Shown here in pieces: positions 17,076 through 26,641 of a DNA stretch of 64,000 nt. Within the stretch, counting starts at the first letter, position 1. Each line of letters begins with the position of its first letter. Below the pieces are notes generated by a model. That model saw nothing but the letters and a program-made list of their open reading frames with translations, ran no database searches and was not told the origin of the DNA. The translations under genes and the position numbers were made by a program. This DNA comes from Vicinamibacteria bacterium (GTDB lineage: Bacteria; Acidobacteriota; Vicinamibacteria; Fen-336), in assembly GCA_035570235.1 (NCBI GenBank), contig DATMML010000137.1:1-64000 (forward strand), given 5' to 3'.

Positions 17076-20051
17076 CTAGAAGCTGAGACGCGCGCCGACC
17101 CGAACGATGCGCGGGCTCATGATCTCGTTGATGCGGCCGAATGTTCCGGTGTTGACCTGGCGGTTCACCTGCAGCACGGTATTCGCGTTGAAGATATTGA
17201 ACGCCTCCGCGCTGAAGGTTACGGCCGCCCCTCCGAGCTTCACGTTCTTGGCCAGGCGCAGGTCGAGGTCCCACACGTTGTCGTAGCGGACGGCGTCGAC
17301 CAACGGAGTGGCCAGGACATGGAGGACCCCGTCCCCGCCCGCCCTCACGGTGATGTACTCCGGCTCGATCTGGCCCTGACGGCCGAAGACCGCACCCGAG
17401 AACTCAAAGTCCCAAGGGAGCTGGACGAGAGCGTTGGCGTACACCTGCCAAGTCGGGCTCGTGTAGTAGGTCTGAGGACCCGACCCCGCCGACTGGATGG
17501 CCACCAGGTCGTTGGTCAGGGAGTTGTGGTCAGTGGGGGTGGGGTTGCCCTGGGGAGCGGTGAAAGCGCTTGAGTTGCCGATGGGGCCCCAAGCCCCGTT
17601 CACCGGGGTCACACCGGAGTCGTAGCTCTGCTTAAACAGGTTGTAGGTCACGGCCACGCGCCCCATCCACTTGTTCGACAGGCGCTTGGTCAGGGTCAGG
17701 TCAACACCGTTGAAGTTCTGGCTGTAGCCGGGCTGGTTGGTCAGGATGCGGCCGCCGTTGCCCGCCGCGACGAGGGCCGCCGGTGGTGCAAACGCCTGGA
17801 CGGTCATGCCGTGCGAGGTCACCGGCGCCACCGCCACGTACTGGTTCGCCGTGATGATCGGGCACGTGCCTATGGTCGGATTCGTGGGGTCGCTGCAAGC
17901 GCCGGACAGGCGCGGCCGGTAGGCGAAGTCGCTGTTCTTGCGGTACACGTACGCCACGCCCAGCGCGAAGTTAGGCATCAGCTCGCGGTCTATGCCGGCG
18001 ATGATCTCGTTGGTGTGCTCCGCCTGGTAGTTCCGGTCGACCTTTTGTGGCGTGGAAGCCGAACTCGGGTTCGCGGGGTTGACGCCACCATAGCTGTACT
18101 GGAACTGGTCGAGCAGCACCTCGTTGGGCTGCACGTAGCGGTCGCCGTTGAGGTCGTTCCAGCCGTAGACAAGGGCACCGGAGGACACGGGGTTCTCGAT
18201 GGTCACGTTGCCGAACGAGAGCTGCTCGGCGTAGCGGGAGTAGGATAGCCGGCCCACCGTCTTTTGCTGGGCGTCGAAGGCGTAGCTCAAGCCCACGCGG
18301 GGCGACCAGTCCTTCCAGTTGATGGTGTACGTGCTGTCGCCGGCGTAATTAAGGGCCGGCAGCACGTTGATCAGGCCCACGTTGCCGGGGACCTGGCTGC
18401 CGTCGTTCTTGGCCTCCTGCTGGTCGAAGCGCACGCCGACGTTCAAGGAGAAGCGGCTCTTGGTGTAGACGTCACCAATATAGAAGTCGGAGTACCTGCC
18501 TTCGTAGTTGCTGAGCCCGTCGCGGTGAACCTTGGCGAGGATGTTGCCGCCGACGGGATCCCAGTTGCCGCTGAGACCATTGCCGTTGTAGTGGGTCTGG
18601 GTGGTGGACGTAACCTGGCGGTAGCCGAACCCGAACTTCAGCTCGTTGTTGCCGCCCATGCCCTTAAAGAAGTAGTTGCCGTCTGCGTTGATCGTCTTCT
18701 GCGGGCGCGTCTGGGTGATGGTGGCGTAGCTGCCGATCAAATTGCCACCCTGGTAGTCGTAGGTGAAGCTCTGGTTCGCGCCGCCGGCCGCGATAAGCCC
18801 GAAGCCGGTGTTGTAATACGCCGCCTTGGCAGACACGAAGAAGTTGGGGGAGAACGTCTCGTCGACCTGTAGCTTCCAGAATCCATGGTACGGGTTGTCC
18901 GAATACAGGTTGCCCTGGTTCCACAGGGAGCTGGGCTCCTCGTTGAGGCCGGTCGCGCTGCCGATCCCTGTAGAGCGCCCGAACTTCTCCTTCGCCCCGT
19001 TGAACCAGAAAGCGGAGACCATCGTGTTGCTCGTGGCCTGCCAATTCAGCTTCCCGTTGTAGGAGGTGAGCCGGGTCTGGTCCGGGTTGCCGTTCAGGCC
19101 GATGACGTTCACCTGCTGGCGTCCCCAGGTGCCGTAGAACCACAGCTTGTCCGGGATGATGGGGCCACCCAGATCAGCGCCGAAGTCCTTGATGCTGTCG
19201 ATGTGGTCCGCGTTGTCACGGAAGGTGCCGTCGGCGTTCTTCAGGCGCGGGTCGGTCGCGAGCGAGCTCGGGAGGTTGGAGGACTGCAGGCTATTGCCCG
19301 CAAAGAGGAAGCGGCCGCCGCCGTGGAACTTGTTGGTGCCGCGCTTCGTTACGAGGTTGATGCCGATGCCCCCCGTCTGCACGTTCAGATCGGCGCCGCC
19401 CGTGGTGATGGCGATCTCCTGGAAAGCATCGAAGTCGAAGTAGGAAGGCGAGGCGCCGGCCGCGCTCATGTCGGTGATCACGACGCCGTCGAGGTTCCAC
19501 ATCTTGTCGGAGCCCACCGAGCCGTGGCTACCCGCATCCGCCTGCTGGCCGTTCGAGTTGCCGGCGATGTTGACGCGGTCGACCACAACCCCGGGGACGT
19601 TCTTCAGGATGCCCCACGGATCACGGGCGTTCGGCGTCTTCTCGAGCTCGTCCGAGATGAGGGTGGTGGAAGTCCCTCGCTTCTTCACGTCGACGAGCGG
19701 CGTGTCCGCGACGACCTGGACCGTCTCCTCGACCGTTGCCACCTTGAGCGTGAAGGTCAAGTTGACGTTCTCGCCCGTCGTCACTCTGACCGAGCGCGTC
19801 GATTTGGCGAAGCCGGTCAGGCCCACGGTGAGCTTGTAGGCGCCGGTGTCCAGGTTGAGGAACCGGAACTCGCCGTTGCTGCCGGTCGTGGTCGTTTTCG
19901 TGCCGAAGTCCCCGGACAGGGTGACCGTCACCCCGGTGAGGACGGCACCCTGCTCGTCCGTGATCGTGCCGAATAGGTTGCCGCTCGAAATCTGAGCCAA
20001 CACAGGCGCGGCCAAAAGCAGGCCCAGCGCCATGTAAAGAAATCGCTTCAT
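17076..20051 (-). CDS. TonB-dependent receptor, Oar-like
   Basis: A 991-residue outer-membrane receptor. Start at 20051 gives the signal peptide MKRFLYMALGLLLAAPVLAQ with an AAGGGGG ribosome binding region; upstream codons are not needed. A CarboxypepD_reg domain covers about 22-105 (NLFGTITDEQGAVLTGVTV), the plug about 115-240 (variant signature with TGGIGINLVTKRGTNKFHGG), and the barrel ends in VGARLSF. A sigma-54-type promoter lies about 65-80 nt upstream, which would put it under an enhancer-binding activator. It is divergent from two sulfatase-fold genes, suggesting a shared function in uptake and processing of an anionic polymer or conjugate (inference). Confidence 0.92.
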   Translation of the reverse strand: MKRFLYMALGLLLAAPVLAQISSGNLFGTITDEQGAVLTGVTVTLSGDFGTKTTTTGSNGEFRFLNLDTGAYKLTVGLTGFAKSTRSVRVTTGENVNLTFTLKVATVEETVQVVADTPLVDVKKRGTSTTLISDELEKTPNARDPWGILKNVPGVVVDRVNIAGNSNGQQADAGSHGSVGSDKMWNLDGVVITDMSAAGASPSYFDFDAFQEIAITTGGADLNVQTGGIGINLVTKRGTNKFHGGGRFLFAGNSLQSSNLPSSLATDPRLKNADGTFRDNADHIDSIKDFGADLGGPIIPDKLWFYGTWGRQQVNVIGLNGNPDQTRLTSYNGKLNWQATSNTMVSAFWFNGAKEKFGRSTGIGSATGLNEEPSSLWNQGNLYSDNPYHGFWKLQVDETFSPNFFVSAKAAYYNTGFGLIAAGGANQSFTYDYQGGNLIGSYATITQTRPQKTINADGNYFFKGMGGNNELKFGFGYRQVTSTTQTHYNGNGLSGNWDPVGGNILAKVHRDGLSNYEGRYSDFYIGDVYTKSRFSLNVGVRFDQQEAKNDGSQVPGNVGLINVLPALNYAGDSTYTINWKDWSPRVGLSYAFDAQQKTVGRLSYSRYAEQLSFGNVTIENPVSSGALVYGWNDLNGDRYVQPNEVLLDQFQYSYGGVNPANPSSASTPQKVDRNYQAEHTNEIIAGIDRELMPNFALGVAYVYRKNSDFAYRPRLSGACSDPTNPTIGTCPIITANQYVAVAPVTSHGMTVQAFAPPAALVAAGNGGRILTNQPGYSQNFNGVDLTLTKRLSNKWMGRVAVTYNLFKQSYDSGVTPVNGAWGPIGNSSAFTAPQGNPTPTDHNSLTNDLVAIQSAGSGPQTYYTSPTWQVYANALVQLPWDFEFSGAVFGRQGQIEPEYITVRAGGDGVLHVLATPLVDAVRYDNVWDLDLRLAKNVKLGGAAVTFSAEAFNIFNANTVLQVNRQVNTGTFGRINEIMSPRIVRVGARLSF

Positions 20052-20114
20052 TTGCCCAACCCCCTTTTTACGTATCGGTTTAGATAGGCTGCACGAAGGT
20101 ACGGTCATAAGGGG

Positions 20115-20130
20115 AGCAATCCCTATGCCA
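20115..20130 (-). promoter_or_regulatory. Candidate sigma-54 (-24/-12) promoter of the third receptor
   Basis: TGGCATAGGGATTGCT on the minus strand matches the consensus TGGCAC-N5-TTGC with one mismatch, and has the required 10 nt between the GG and GC doublets. It would start RNA near 20104, giving a leader of about 50 nt to the ATG at 20051. No activator gene is seen in the window. Confidence 0.55.
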
Positions 20131-20382
20131 CAGGCTCGACGCTTGTCTTGCCAATTGCTTGGGCCCGGCGGAAACTTCCCAACATGAGTCGTTCGAGTCA
20201 ATTATGAGTTGGTCAAGTGTCTCGGAGATCACCGGAGCCCGTGCGTATCACTTCCTGGCCCATCGGCCGACTCCAACCAGTTGGACGACAATCCCGACGT
20301 TTGGAGCATTGAACGCGGCTCTCCACAAGAGGATCCTGGGCCGGGTTTCCGTGCCACCGGGATCACCGGCAGCATATGTAAA

Positions 20383-22581
20383 ATGAACATCTTGGAACGC
20401 CGGCAACCGAAACCCTCGCGCCCTCGCGCCCGGCCAAGCGAAGCGCCCGCCCCAGGCACCCTCAAGCGGCGGCGGCTCTTCGTGCTCCTCCTGGGGGCGA
20501 CGCTTCTGGGAGCGCTCGCCGTCGTCTTCAATCTCCTGAGTTCCCCGATACGACGTGACCCAGGCCTTTCCGTCCTGCTGGTTACGATCGACACCCTCCG
20601 GGCGGACGCGCTGGGCTGCTACGGCCGGAAGGGCGCGGCGACGCCCTGGATCGACCGTCTAGCGGGAGGTGGCGTGCGCTTCGAGGAGGCGCATGCCCAT
20701 AACGTGGTGACCTTCCCGTCCCACGCGAACCTGCTCTCCGGACGCTACCCGCTGGAGCACGGCGTGCGCGACAACACCGGCTTCCGCTTCCCCGCGACCC
20801 AGCCGACGCTGGCCACCCTGTTGAAGGCCGGAGGGTGGCAGACGGGAGGATTCGTGAGCGCGTTCCCCCTAGCCTCCCGCTTCGGCCTGGACCGCGGCTT
20901 CGATGTCTACGACGACCGGCTCGGGGGCACCGAGACCACGACCGCGTTCCTGGTGCCGGAACGGGCGGGGACGAAGACAGTGGCCGCCGCCCTGCGCTGG
21001 CTCGAGAAAGTGCGCGGGCAGCGCTTCTTCGCCTTCGTCCATCTCTACGAGCCGCACTTCCCCTACGTGCCGCCGGAGCCGTTCGCGTCCCGCTTCCCGT
21101 CCGAGCCCTACCACGGTGAGGTGGCGGCCGCGGACGCCGCCCTGGGGCCGCTGCTGGAGCCGATCCTGGCCGCGGGCCCCGCGGCCCGCACCCTGGTCGT
21201 GCTGACCAGCGACCACGGGGAGTCGCTGGGCGAGCATGGCGAGGACACCCACGGCATCTTCGCCTACGAGGCCACCCTCCACGTGCCCCTGATCGTGTAC
21301 GGGCCGGGGCTCTTCTCTCCCCGGGTCGTGAGCACCCCCGTGCGCCACATCGACGTCGTGCCCACCGTGCTCGATGCCCTGGGAATGGCGATCCCGAAGG
21401 ACCTCCCGGGCCGCAGTCTGCTGCCCCTGATCAACGGGCGGGGGGCGACGCCCACGGATTCCTACCTCGAGGCCCTGAGCGCTTCCCTCAATCGGGGCTG
21501 GGCGCCCCTCCACGGCGCCCTCGACCGCGACCTCATGAAGTACGTGGACCTGCCGATCCCGGAGCTCTACGATCTGCGCCACGATCCCTCCGAGCAGCAT
21601 AACCTCGCCGCCTCCCGTCCGGAGGACCTGGACCGCATGCGCGCCCTGCTCGGACGCTTGGACGCGGGCGACGTGGGGGTGGGGGCGCGGCTCCAGGAGG
21701 AGCAGGCCACCCTGGAACGCCTGCGCGCGCTCGGCTACCTCGCCAGCGCGGAGGCGGTACAGAAGCAGCGCTACACGGTCGACGACGACCCCAAGCGCTT
21801 GATCGAGATCGACGGCCGCATCCGCGACGTGGTCACCCTCTACCGAGCGGGCGACTACGACGGCGCAATCGCGATCTGCGAGGAGAACATCCGCCGCCGG
21901 CCCACGATGTTCCTCTCCTACCTGCAGCTGGCCTACCTACAGCGCATGCGGGGTCGGCTGGACCGGGCCCTACGGGCCGCGAAGCAGGCGGTCGACCTGC
22001 AGCCGCTCGACAACGAGGCGGTCTCGATCTACGGCGCCTACCTGACCGAGGCGGGGCGCTTCCAGGAGGCGGTGGCGTTCCTGGGCCCCTACGTGAAGAA
22101 CACAAAGCCGGACATCGACGTTCTCACCGCCTTCGGCATGGCTCAGGCGCGGCTGGGCCAGGGGGAGGAGGCGCTCGCGACCTTCGCCCGGGCCCGTGAA
22201 CTCGACCCGTCGAGCGCAATGGTCCTCGTGAACGCGGGGACGGTCTACCTCATGGCGAGGGACCGGGTGCGGGCGCGGCAGGCGTTCGAGGCGGCGCTCG
22301 ACATCGACCCCGAGGTGGCCCGGGCCCACAACAGCCTGGGCGTGATCGCGGCCGAGGAGGGGCACCTCGACGAGGCGGTCGCGCGGTGGAAGCGCGCGGT
22401 CGGGCTCGACCCGCGGGACTACCAGACCCTTTTCAACCTCGGCACCACCCTGCGGAAGCTGCACCGTGAAGGGGAGGCCCGGCCATACCTGGAGGCCTAC
22501 TTGAAAGCGGCGCCGGTGGCGCTCGAGGGGCGCGATGTGGCGCGGGTGCGGTCCTGGCTCGGCGGAGGGGCGGCGCCGTGA
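20383..22581 (+). CDS. Sulfatase-fold hydrolase with C-terminal TPRs (paralog of the gene at 26642-28867)
   Basis: A 732-residue membrane-anchored protein. The ATG at 20383 is chosen because it leaves a short basic N-terminus before the single transmembrane helix (about residues 28-47). The sulfatase fold covers about 60-430: VLLVTIDTLRADALGCYGRKG, then VTFPSHANLLSGRYP with Thr in place of the formylglycine Cys, TSDHGESLGEHGEDTHG near 272, and a final DLPIPELYDLRHDPSEQHNL block. The hinge RLRALGYLAS plus DDDPKRLIEID leads into five or more TPRs (about 480-720). The stop overlaps the next gene by 4 nt (GTGA), so translation is coupled. The reaction is likely phospho- or sulfo-ester hydrolysis or transfer; substrate unknown. 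Confidence 0.85.
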   Translation: MNILERRQPKPSRPRARPSEAPAPGTLKRRRLFVLLLGATLLGALAVVFNLLSSPIRRDPGLSVLLVTIDTLRADALGCYGRKGAATPWIDRLAGGGVRFEEAHAHNVVTFPSHANLLSGRYPLEHGVRDNTGFRFPATQPTLATLLKAGGWQTGGFVSAFPLASRFGLDRGFDVYDDRLGGTETTTAFLVPERAGTKTVAAALRWLEKVRGQRFFAFVHLYEPHFPYVPPEPFASRFPSEPYHGEVAAADAALGPLLEPILAAGPAARTLVVLTSDHGESLGEHGEDTHGIFAYEATLHVPLIVYGPGLFSPRVVSTPVRHIDVVPTVLDALGMAIPKDLPGRSLLPLINGRGATPTDSYLEALSASLNRGWAPLHGALDRDLMKYVDLPIPELYDLRHDPSEQHNLAASRPEDLDRMRALLGRLDAGDVGVGARLQEEQATLERLRALGYLASAEAVQKQRYTVDDDPKRLIEIDGRIRDVVTLYRAGDYDGAIAICEENIRRRPTMFLSYLQLAYLQRMRGRLDRALRAAKQAVDLQPLDNEAVSIYGAYLTEAGRFQEAVAFLGPYVKNTKPDIDVLTAFGMAQARLGQGEEALATFARARELDPSSAMVLVNAGTVYLMARDRVRARQAFEAALDIDPEVARAHNSLGVIAAEEGHLDEAVARWKRAVGLDPRDYQTLFNLGTTLRKLHREGEARPYLEAYLKAAPVALEGRDVARVRSWLGGGAAP

Positions 22582-24740
22582 GGCGCGGGCGGGCGACGGC
22601 GGCCGTGGCTCTGGCTCTGCTCCTGCCGGCCTGCCGCTCCGGGCGCAGAGAGACCTGGCCCGAGGCCTCCATTGTCCTCATCTCCATCGACACCCTCCGC
22701 GCCGACCATCTGCCCCTGTACGGCTACGCACACGGCTCGACGCCGGCCATCGACGCCCTCGGGCGCGAGGGCATCGTTTTCGACGGCGTCTACAGCCACT
22801 GCCCGTTGACCCTCCCCGCCCACGCCTCGATGCTCACCGGCCTCACGCCCCCGCACCACGGCGTCCACGACAACGCCGGGTTTACGCTGAAGCCGGGGGC
22901 CCGAACGCTCGCCGCCCGTTTCCACGACTCGGGGCGTGCCACCGGGGCCGCGGTGTCCGCGTTCGTGCTGCGCAGCGCGACCGGCATCGCCCAGGGGTTC
23001 GACCGCTACGACGACGAAATCGTCCAGGACCCCTCGCTCGAGGACATGGGAAACCAGCAGCGCGACGGGGCGAAGTCCGTGGCCTCTCTGCTCGGCTGGA
23101 TCGAGGCACAGGGCGACCGCCGGTTCTTCGCCTTCCTCCATCTCTACGAGCCCCACACCCCCTACACGCCACCCTCTCCCTACAAGGAGCGCTTCGCGGA
23201 CAGCCCTTACGACGGCGAGATCGCTTACGCCGACGAGCTGGTCGGACGGCTGCTGGCCCCCTTGCGCGCAAAAGGCGCCCTCGACCACACCCTCGTGGCG
23301 CTGACCGCGGACCACGGGGAGGGGCTCGGCGAGCACGGCGAGCAGGAGCACGGCTTCTTCCTCTACCGGGAGACGGTGAGGGTACCCCTGGTCTTGAGGC
23401 TGCCGGGGGCGTCCCAGGCCGGTCGGCGGGTCTCCGCCACCGCGGCCCAGGTGGACCTGGCGGCGACGCTCCTCGACCTCGTGGGCCTGCCCGCCACGGG
23501 CATGGACGGCGCGTCGCTTCGTCCCGCGATCGCGGGCGGCCCCGGGCCGGGTCGGCCCGTGTACTCGGAGACATTCTTTCCCCGCTACCACTTTGGATGG
23601 AGCCAGCTGCTGTCGACCACCGAGAGCCGCTTCCGCTACATCCGCGCCCCCCGCCCCGAGCTCTTCGACGACGCCATGGACCCGGGAGAGACGAGAAACC
23701 TGAGCGCGGAGCACGCGGCCGCGGTCCAGGCCATGAACGCGTGGCTCGACACGCAGGTGCGTGTGGGCGAGGTCGCGGGGCCGGAGAAGGTCGCTCCCGA
23801 GACGCTGGAGAAGCTGCAGGCACTCGGCTACGTCGGAGGGGAGGGCCCGGCGGGGGAGGCCGCGGGACCGCTTGCGGATCCCAAGGACAAGATCGCGGTC
23901 TTCGAGGCCTACAAAAGAGCCCTCGCCCTGCGCCGGGAGGGCAATGACGCCGAGCTGGTGAAGGCCCTGCGGGCCGTGGTAAGAGACAGCCCCGGCGTGC
24001 TGGACGCCTGGCAAGCGATGGGGCTGGCCCTCGCGCGTCTCAACCGGGTGCCGGAGGCCGTGCAGGCGTTGGAGACGGCGCTCCAGCTGGACCCCTCGCG
24101 GGGGGCCGTGCACCTGGCGTTGGCCAGGGTGTACGAGGTCACGGGTCAGGCCTCCCTGCTCGAAAAGCACGCGCAGGCGGCAGCGCTCACCGTGCCGGGA
24201 GAGGGCTACGAGATCCTGGCCACCCTAAGGCTGGCGCAGGACCGGCCGGCGGAGGCGGGGGAGGCCGCGCGGAAGAGCCTGGCCGCCGATTCGAGCCGGG
24301 TCGTAGCACACTACGTACTGGCCATCGTCGCCGAGCGCGGGGGCCGCTGCGAGGAGGCGGTGCCGGAGTTCCAGAAGGCCGCGGAGGCCCAGCGGTTGCA
24401 CAAGTTTTTGGTCGTGCCCGGCCTTCATTCCGGGCTCGCTGACTGCCTCGCGCGGGCGGGGCGGGAGGCAGACGCCGAGAAGGAGTTCCGGGCGGAGATC
24501 GACACCCTCCCCTACACGAGAGCCGGCCGCGTTGGCCTGGCCGCGCTCTACCGGTCGCAAGGCCGCGACGCCGAGGCTCGTGCGGTGCTCGAGGGTGTGG
24601 TGACCGCGAACCAGCGCGCGGGAGCCGATGAGTACGAGATACTCGTACGCACCTTTACTCTGCTGGGTGACACCGCGGCCGCGCGGGCTTGGGCCGCCCG
24701 CGCCCACGCCCGCTACCCTGCGGATCGACGCTTCCGGTAG
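22578..24740 (+). CDS. Sulfatase-fold lipoprotein with TPRs
   Basis: A 720-residue protein starting at a GTG that overlaps the previous stop. The signal ends in a lipobox (LLPAC, Cys near residue 19), so it is probably lipid-anchored. The sulfatase fold runs about 30-400: VLISIDTLRADHLPLYGYAHG, LTLPAHASMLTG near 78-88 (Thr nucleophile candidate, no Cys-x-Pro-x-Arg), and TADHGEGLGEHGEQEHG near 247. The hinge KLQALGYVGG and a DPKDK segment precede helical repeats of TPR type (about 430-710). It forms a two-gene operon with the preceding paralogous hydrolase, which suggests the two act in sequence or on related groups of one substrate. Confidence 0.83.
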   Translation: MRRGRATAAVALALLLPACRSGRRETWPEASIVLISIDTLRADHLPLYGYAHGSTPAIDALGREGIVFDGVYSHCPLTLPAHASMLTGLTPPHHGVHDNAGFTLKPGARTLAARFHDSGRATGAAVSAFVLRSATGIAQGFDRYDDEIVQDPSLEDMGNQQRDGAKSVASLLGWIEAQGDRRFFAFLHLYEPHTPYTPPSPYKERFADSPYDGEIAYADELVGRLLAPLRAKGALDHTLVALTADHGEGLGEHGEQEHGFFLYRETVRVPLVLRLPGASQAGRRVSATAAQVDLAATLLDLVGLPATGMDGASLRPAIAGGPGPGRPVYSETFFPRYHFGWSQLLSTTESRFRYIRAPRPELFDDAMDPGETRNLSAEHAAAVQAMNAWLDTQVRVGEVAGPEKVAPETLEKLQALGYVGGEGPAGEAAGPLADPKDKIAVFEAYKRALALRREGNDAELVKALRAVVRDSPGVLDAWQAMGLALARLNRVPEAVQALETALQLDPSRGAVHLALARVYEVTGQASLLEKHAQAAALTVPGEGYEILATLRLAQDRPAEAGEAARKSLAADSSRVVAHYVLAIVAERGGRCEEAVPEFQKAAEAQRLHKFLVVPGLHSGLADCLARAGREADAEKEFRAEIDTLPYTRAGRVGLAALYRSQGRDAEARAVLEGVVTANQRAGADEYEILVRTFTLLGDTAAARAWAARAHARYPADRRFR

Positions 24741-24846
24741 CGGGTGCTTGCTTGCCGATGTCTCGGAACGCCCGCTCGCTTGGGAGGCGGCCCGGCCGTC
24801 GCCATCGGGGCCCACGCGGTTCGTGTCCCGGTTGGGTCGAAGAGCG

Positions 24847-26499
24847 CTAGCCCTCGACCACGTAGCGCAGGAGCTCCGCCTCGCCGTCGGCGGAAGAGTT
24901 CACGCGAGGGGCAAGGGCCGAACCGTCGACGTCCACGATCCCGGGAAGCAGGAGCATCTCGAGCACCCCTCCCGGCCGCAGGGTCTCACCGGGGTCAATG
25001 ATGAGCGCGCGGCGGGCGTCGTCGTAGCGCCAGGACATGCGCGGGAGGTCGTCTCCCTCAGCGTAGCGCAGGCGTACATGGCCTTGAAAGCTGTCCTCGT
25101 CCATGTAGGCGCTGAATTGGACGACCAACCGGCTGTCCGCGGCGATCCCGCGCTCGCCGTCGAGGGGAAGGGCGAAGACGACGGTCGGCCGGCCCGCGAC
25201 TCCGCGCAGGCGGCGGGGACTCGAGACCCCGGCGGCGGAGGGCGGGGCGACGGGGGCGACTTTCAGGGCGTGGAGGACCGTGACCCCGTTGTGGGTCTCG
25301 GGCCGGCCAAGGACCTCGATCCAGTTCACGGTGTCGTTCATCGAGTCCAGGTCCAGCTTGAATCCGGGCCCCGAGGGTTTCTTCCCTCTCACCTCGACCG
25401 CGTACTTGCCCGCCTTGATCACCCAGCCCGAGCCGAGCTCTTTCGTGGGAAGGTCCATGTGGAGGTTCCGGCCGCGGAACTTCCCCACGACCCTTATGAC
25501 TTGCCCGTCCACCGTACCCGCATGGGTGACCAGGTCCTCGAGTGTCACCAGGGGGTTCGGCTCGAGGGAACGGGCCGGCACCGCACCGGGCCGGTCGTAC
25601 TCCCAGAACGCCACTTCGAACACCGGTGGTAACGGGCTCTCCGTCGCGTGGGGCGCCCGGAGGACCCCCGTTATCTCGACCTCCTCCTTCTCGCTGCCGG
25701 CGACGGCGCCCACGACCGCGGCCACGTCCGCGAGGGGCGTGACCGGGATCACGTCGTCGCCATCCTGGAGCCGATACACCGCGGGCTTCTCCCCGATCCT
25801 CTGGATCCGGCCGCGGAGGCGCACCGTATGTCCGGCGTAGTTCGCGGGAGTCTCGAGGATCTCCTGCACCGACACGTCCAGCGGCCGCCCATAGAGCGCT
25901 TCCTGCAGGACGCCGGAGGGCGAGGGGGCCCGGCCCAGGGCGCCGCGTATGAGGGTGACCGCCATGTTTACGTCCGCCATGACCTCGGGGGGCAGGTCGA
26001 CGTGTTTGATTTGGGCCCCGCCAAAAGCCGCCGCTCCGTTGAGAGGCATGGCTTGACCGTCGGGCCCCGTGAGCGGCACGAACTGCCTGACTTGGGCCAA
26101 CTGGTTTTCGGCGACCTTTGTGGACTTGCCGAACCAGGGAGCGTCCGGGAGGGGCATGAAAACGAGTTTCGGCGCCTTCTCCCTCCGCAACTCCACGGCA
26201 AAGCCGCCTTCCGTCCTCGCCCGGACTCCCTTGATATCGTCGAAGGAGGCCTCGACACTCAGCTTGCAGCCCAGCTCGCCCGGAATTCCTTGCCACAGGA
26301 CGAGCCGTCGCGTGGGATCAATGCGGAGAATGCCGCCGTCGGGGCCGTTGCTTTCCTGGTGCGCCAGCTTTAGCTCCAGGGTCCCGCCGTGGTCGGTTAT
26401 CCAGTCCGGAGCGACCCCCTTCTCGGCGCGGGCAGGGCCGCCCGTAACGATGAGCGTGGCCAGGAGAGCGTTGAGCGCAGAACGTCTGAAAGCGCGCAC
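24847..26499 (-). CDS. Secreted multi-domain protein with C-terminal SbsA/Big_5 Ig-like domain
   Basis: A 550-residue protein of unknown function. The GTG at 26499 starts a signal peptide (RAFRRSALNALLATLIVTGG). The N-terminal half (about 30-210) is a beta-rich part I do not recognize. Two segments, about 220-310 (HTVRLRGRIQRIGEKPAVYRL) and about 335-430 (GQVIRVVGKFRGRN), look like OB-fold modules. The last 110 residues form an SbsA-type Ig-like domain (PLDGERGIAADSRLVVQFS, FQGHVRLRY). No catalytic motif. Upstream is the second sulfatase-fold paralog on the same strand, with a 142-nt gap and its own TACACT box, so it may be separately transcribed. Confidence 0.72.
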   Translation of the reverse strand: MRAFRRSALNALLATLIVTGGPARAEKGVAPDWITDHGGTLELKLAHQESNGPDGGILRIDPTRRLVLWQGIPGELGCKLSVEASFDDIKGVRARTEGGFAVELRREKAPKLVFMPLPDAPWFGKSTKVAENQLAQVRQFVPLTGPDGQAMPLNGAAAFGGAQIKHVDLPPEVMADVNMAVTLIRGALGRAPSPSGVLQEALYGRPLDVSVQEILETPANYAGHTVRLRGRIQRIGEKPAVYRLQDGDDVIPVTPLADVAAVVGAVAGSEKEEVEITGVLRAPHATESPLPPVFEVAFWEYDRPGAVPARSLEPNPLVTLEDLVTHAGTVDGQVIRVVGKFRGRNLHMDLPTKELGSGWVIKAGKYAVEVRGKKPSGPGFKLDLDSMNDTVNWIEVLGRPETHNGVTVLHALKVAPVAPPSAAGVSSPRRLRGVAGRPTVVFALPLDGERGIAADSRLVVQFSAYMDEDSFQGHVRLRYAEGDDLPRMSWRYDDARRALIIDPGETLRPGGVLEMLLLPGIVDVDGSALAPRVNSSADGEAELLRYVVEG

Positions 26500-26507
26500 G
26501 GCTTGGC

Positions 26508-26513
26508 AGTGTA
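26508..26513 (-). promoter_or_regulatory. Possible -10 box directly before a GTG start
   Basis: TACACT ends 8 nt before the GTG at 26499 and no Shine-Dalgarno is visible. The identical hexamer precedes the gene at 33972. Confidence 0.33.
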
Positions 26514-26641
26514 GCTGATCTCGCTGGCCGTGCGGACTCAATTGTTGGTGGAGGCCCTTCCAAGGGGCGGTTCCCGGACAATCTGCGGACGTTTCTGGCC
26601 AGGCCAGGCTTTCTTCTACAAAAGAATGGATGGTCGGAGGC

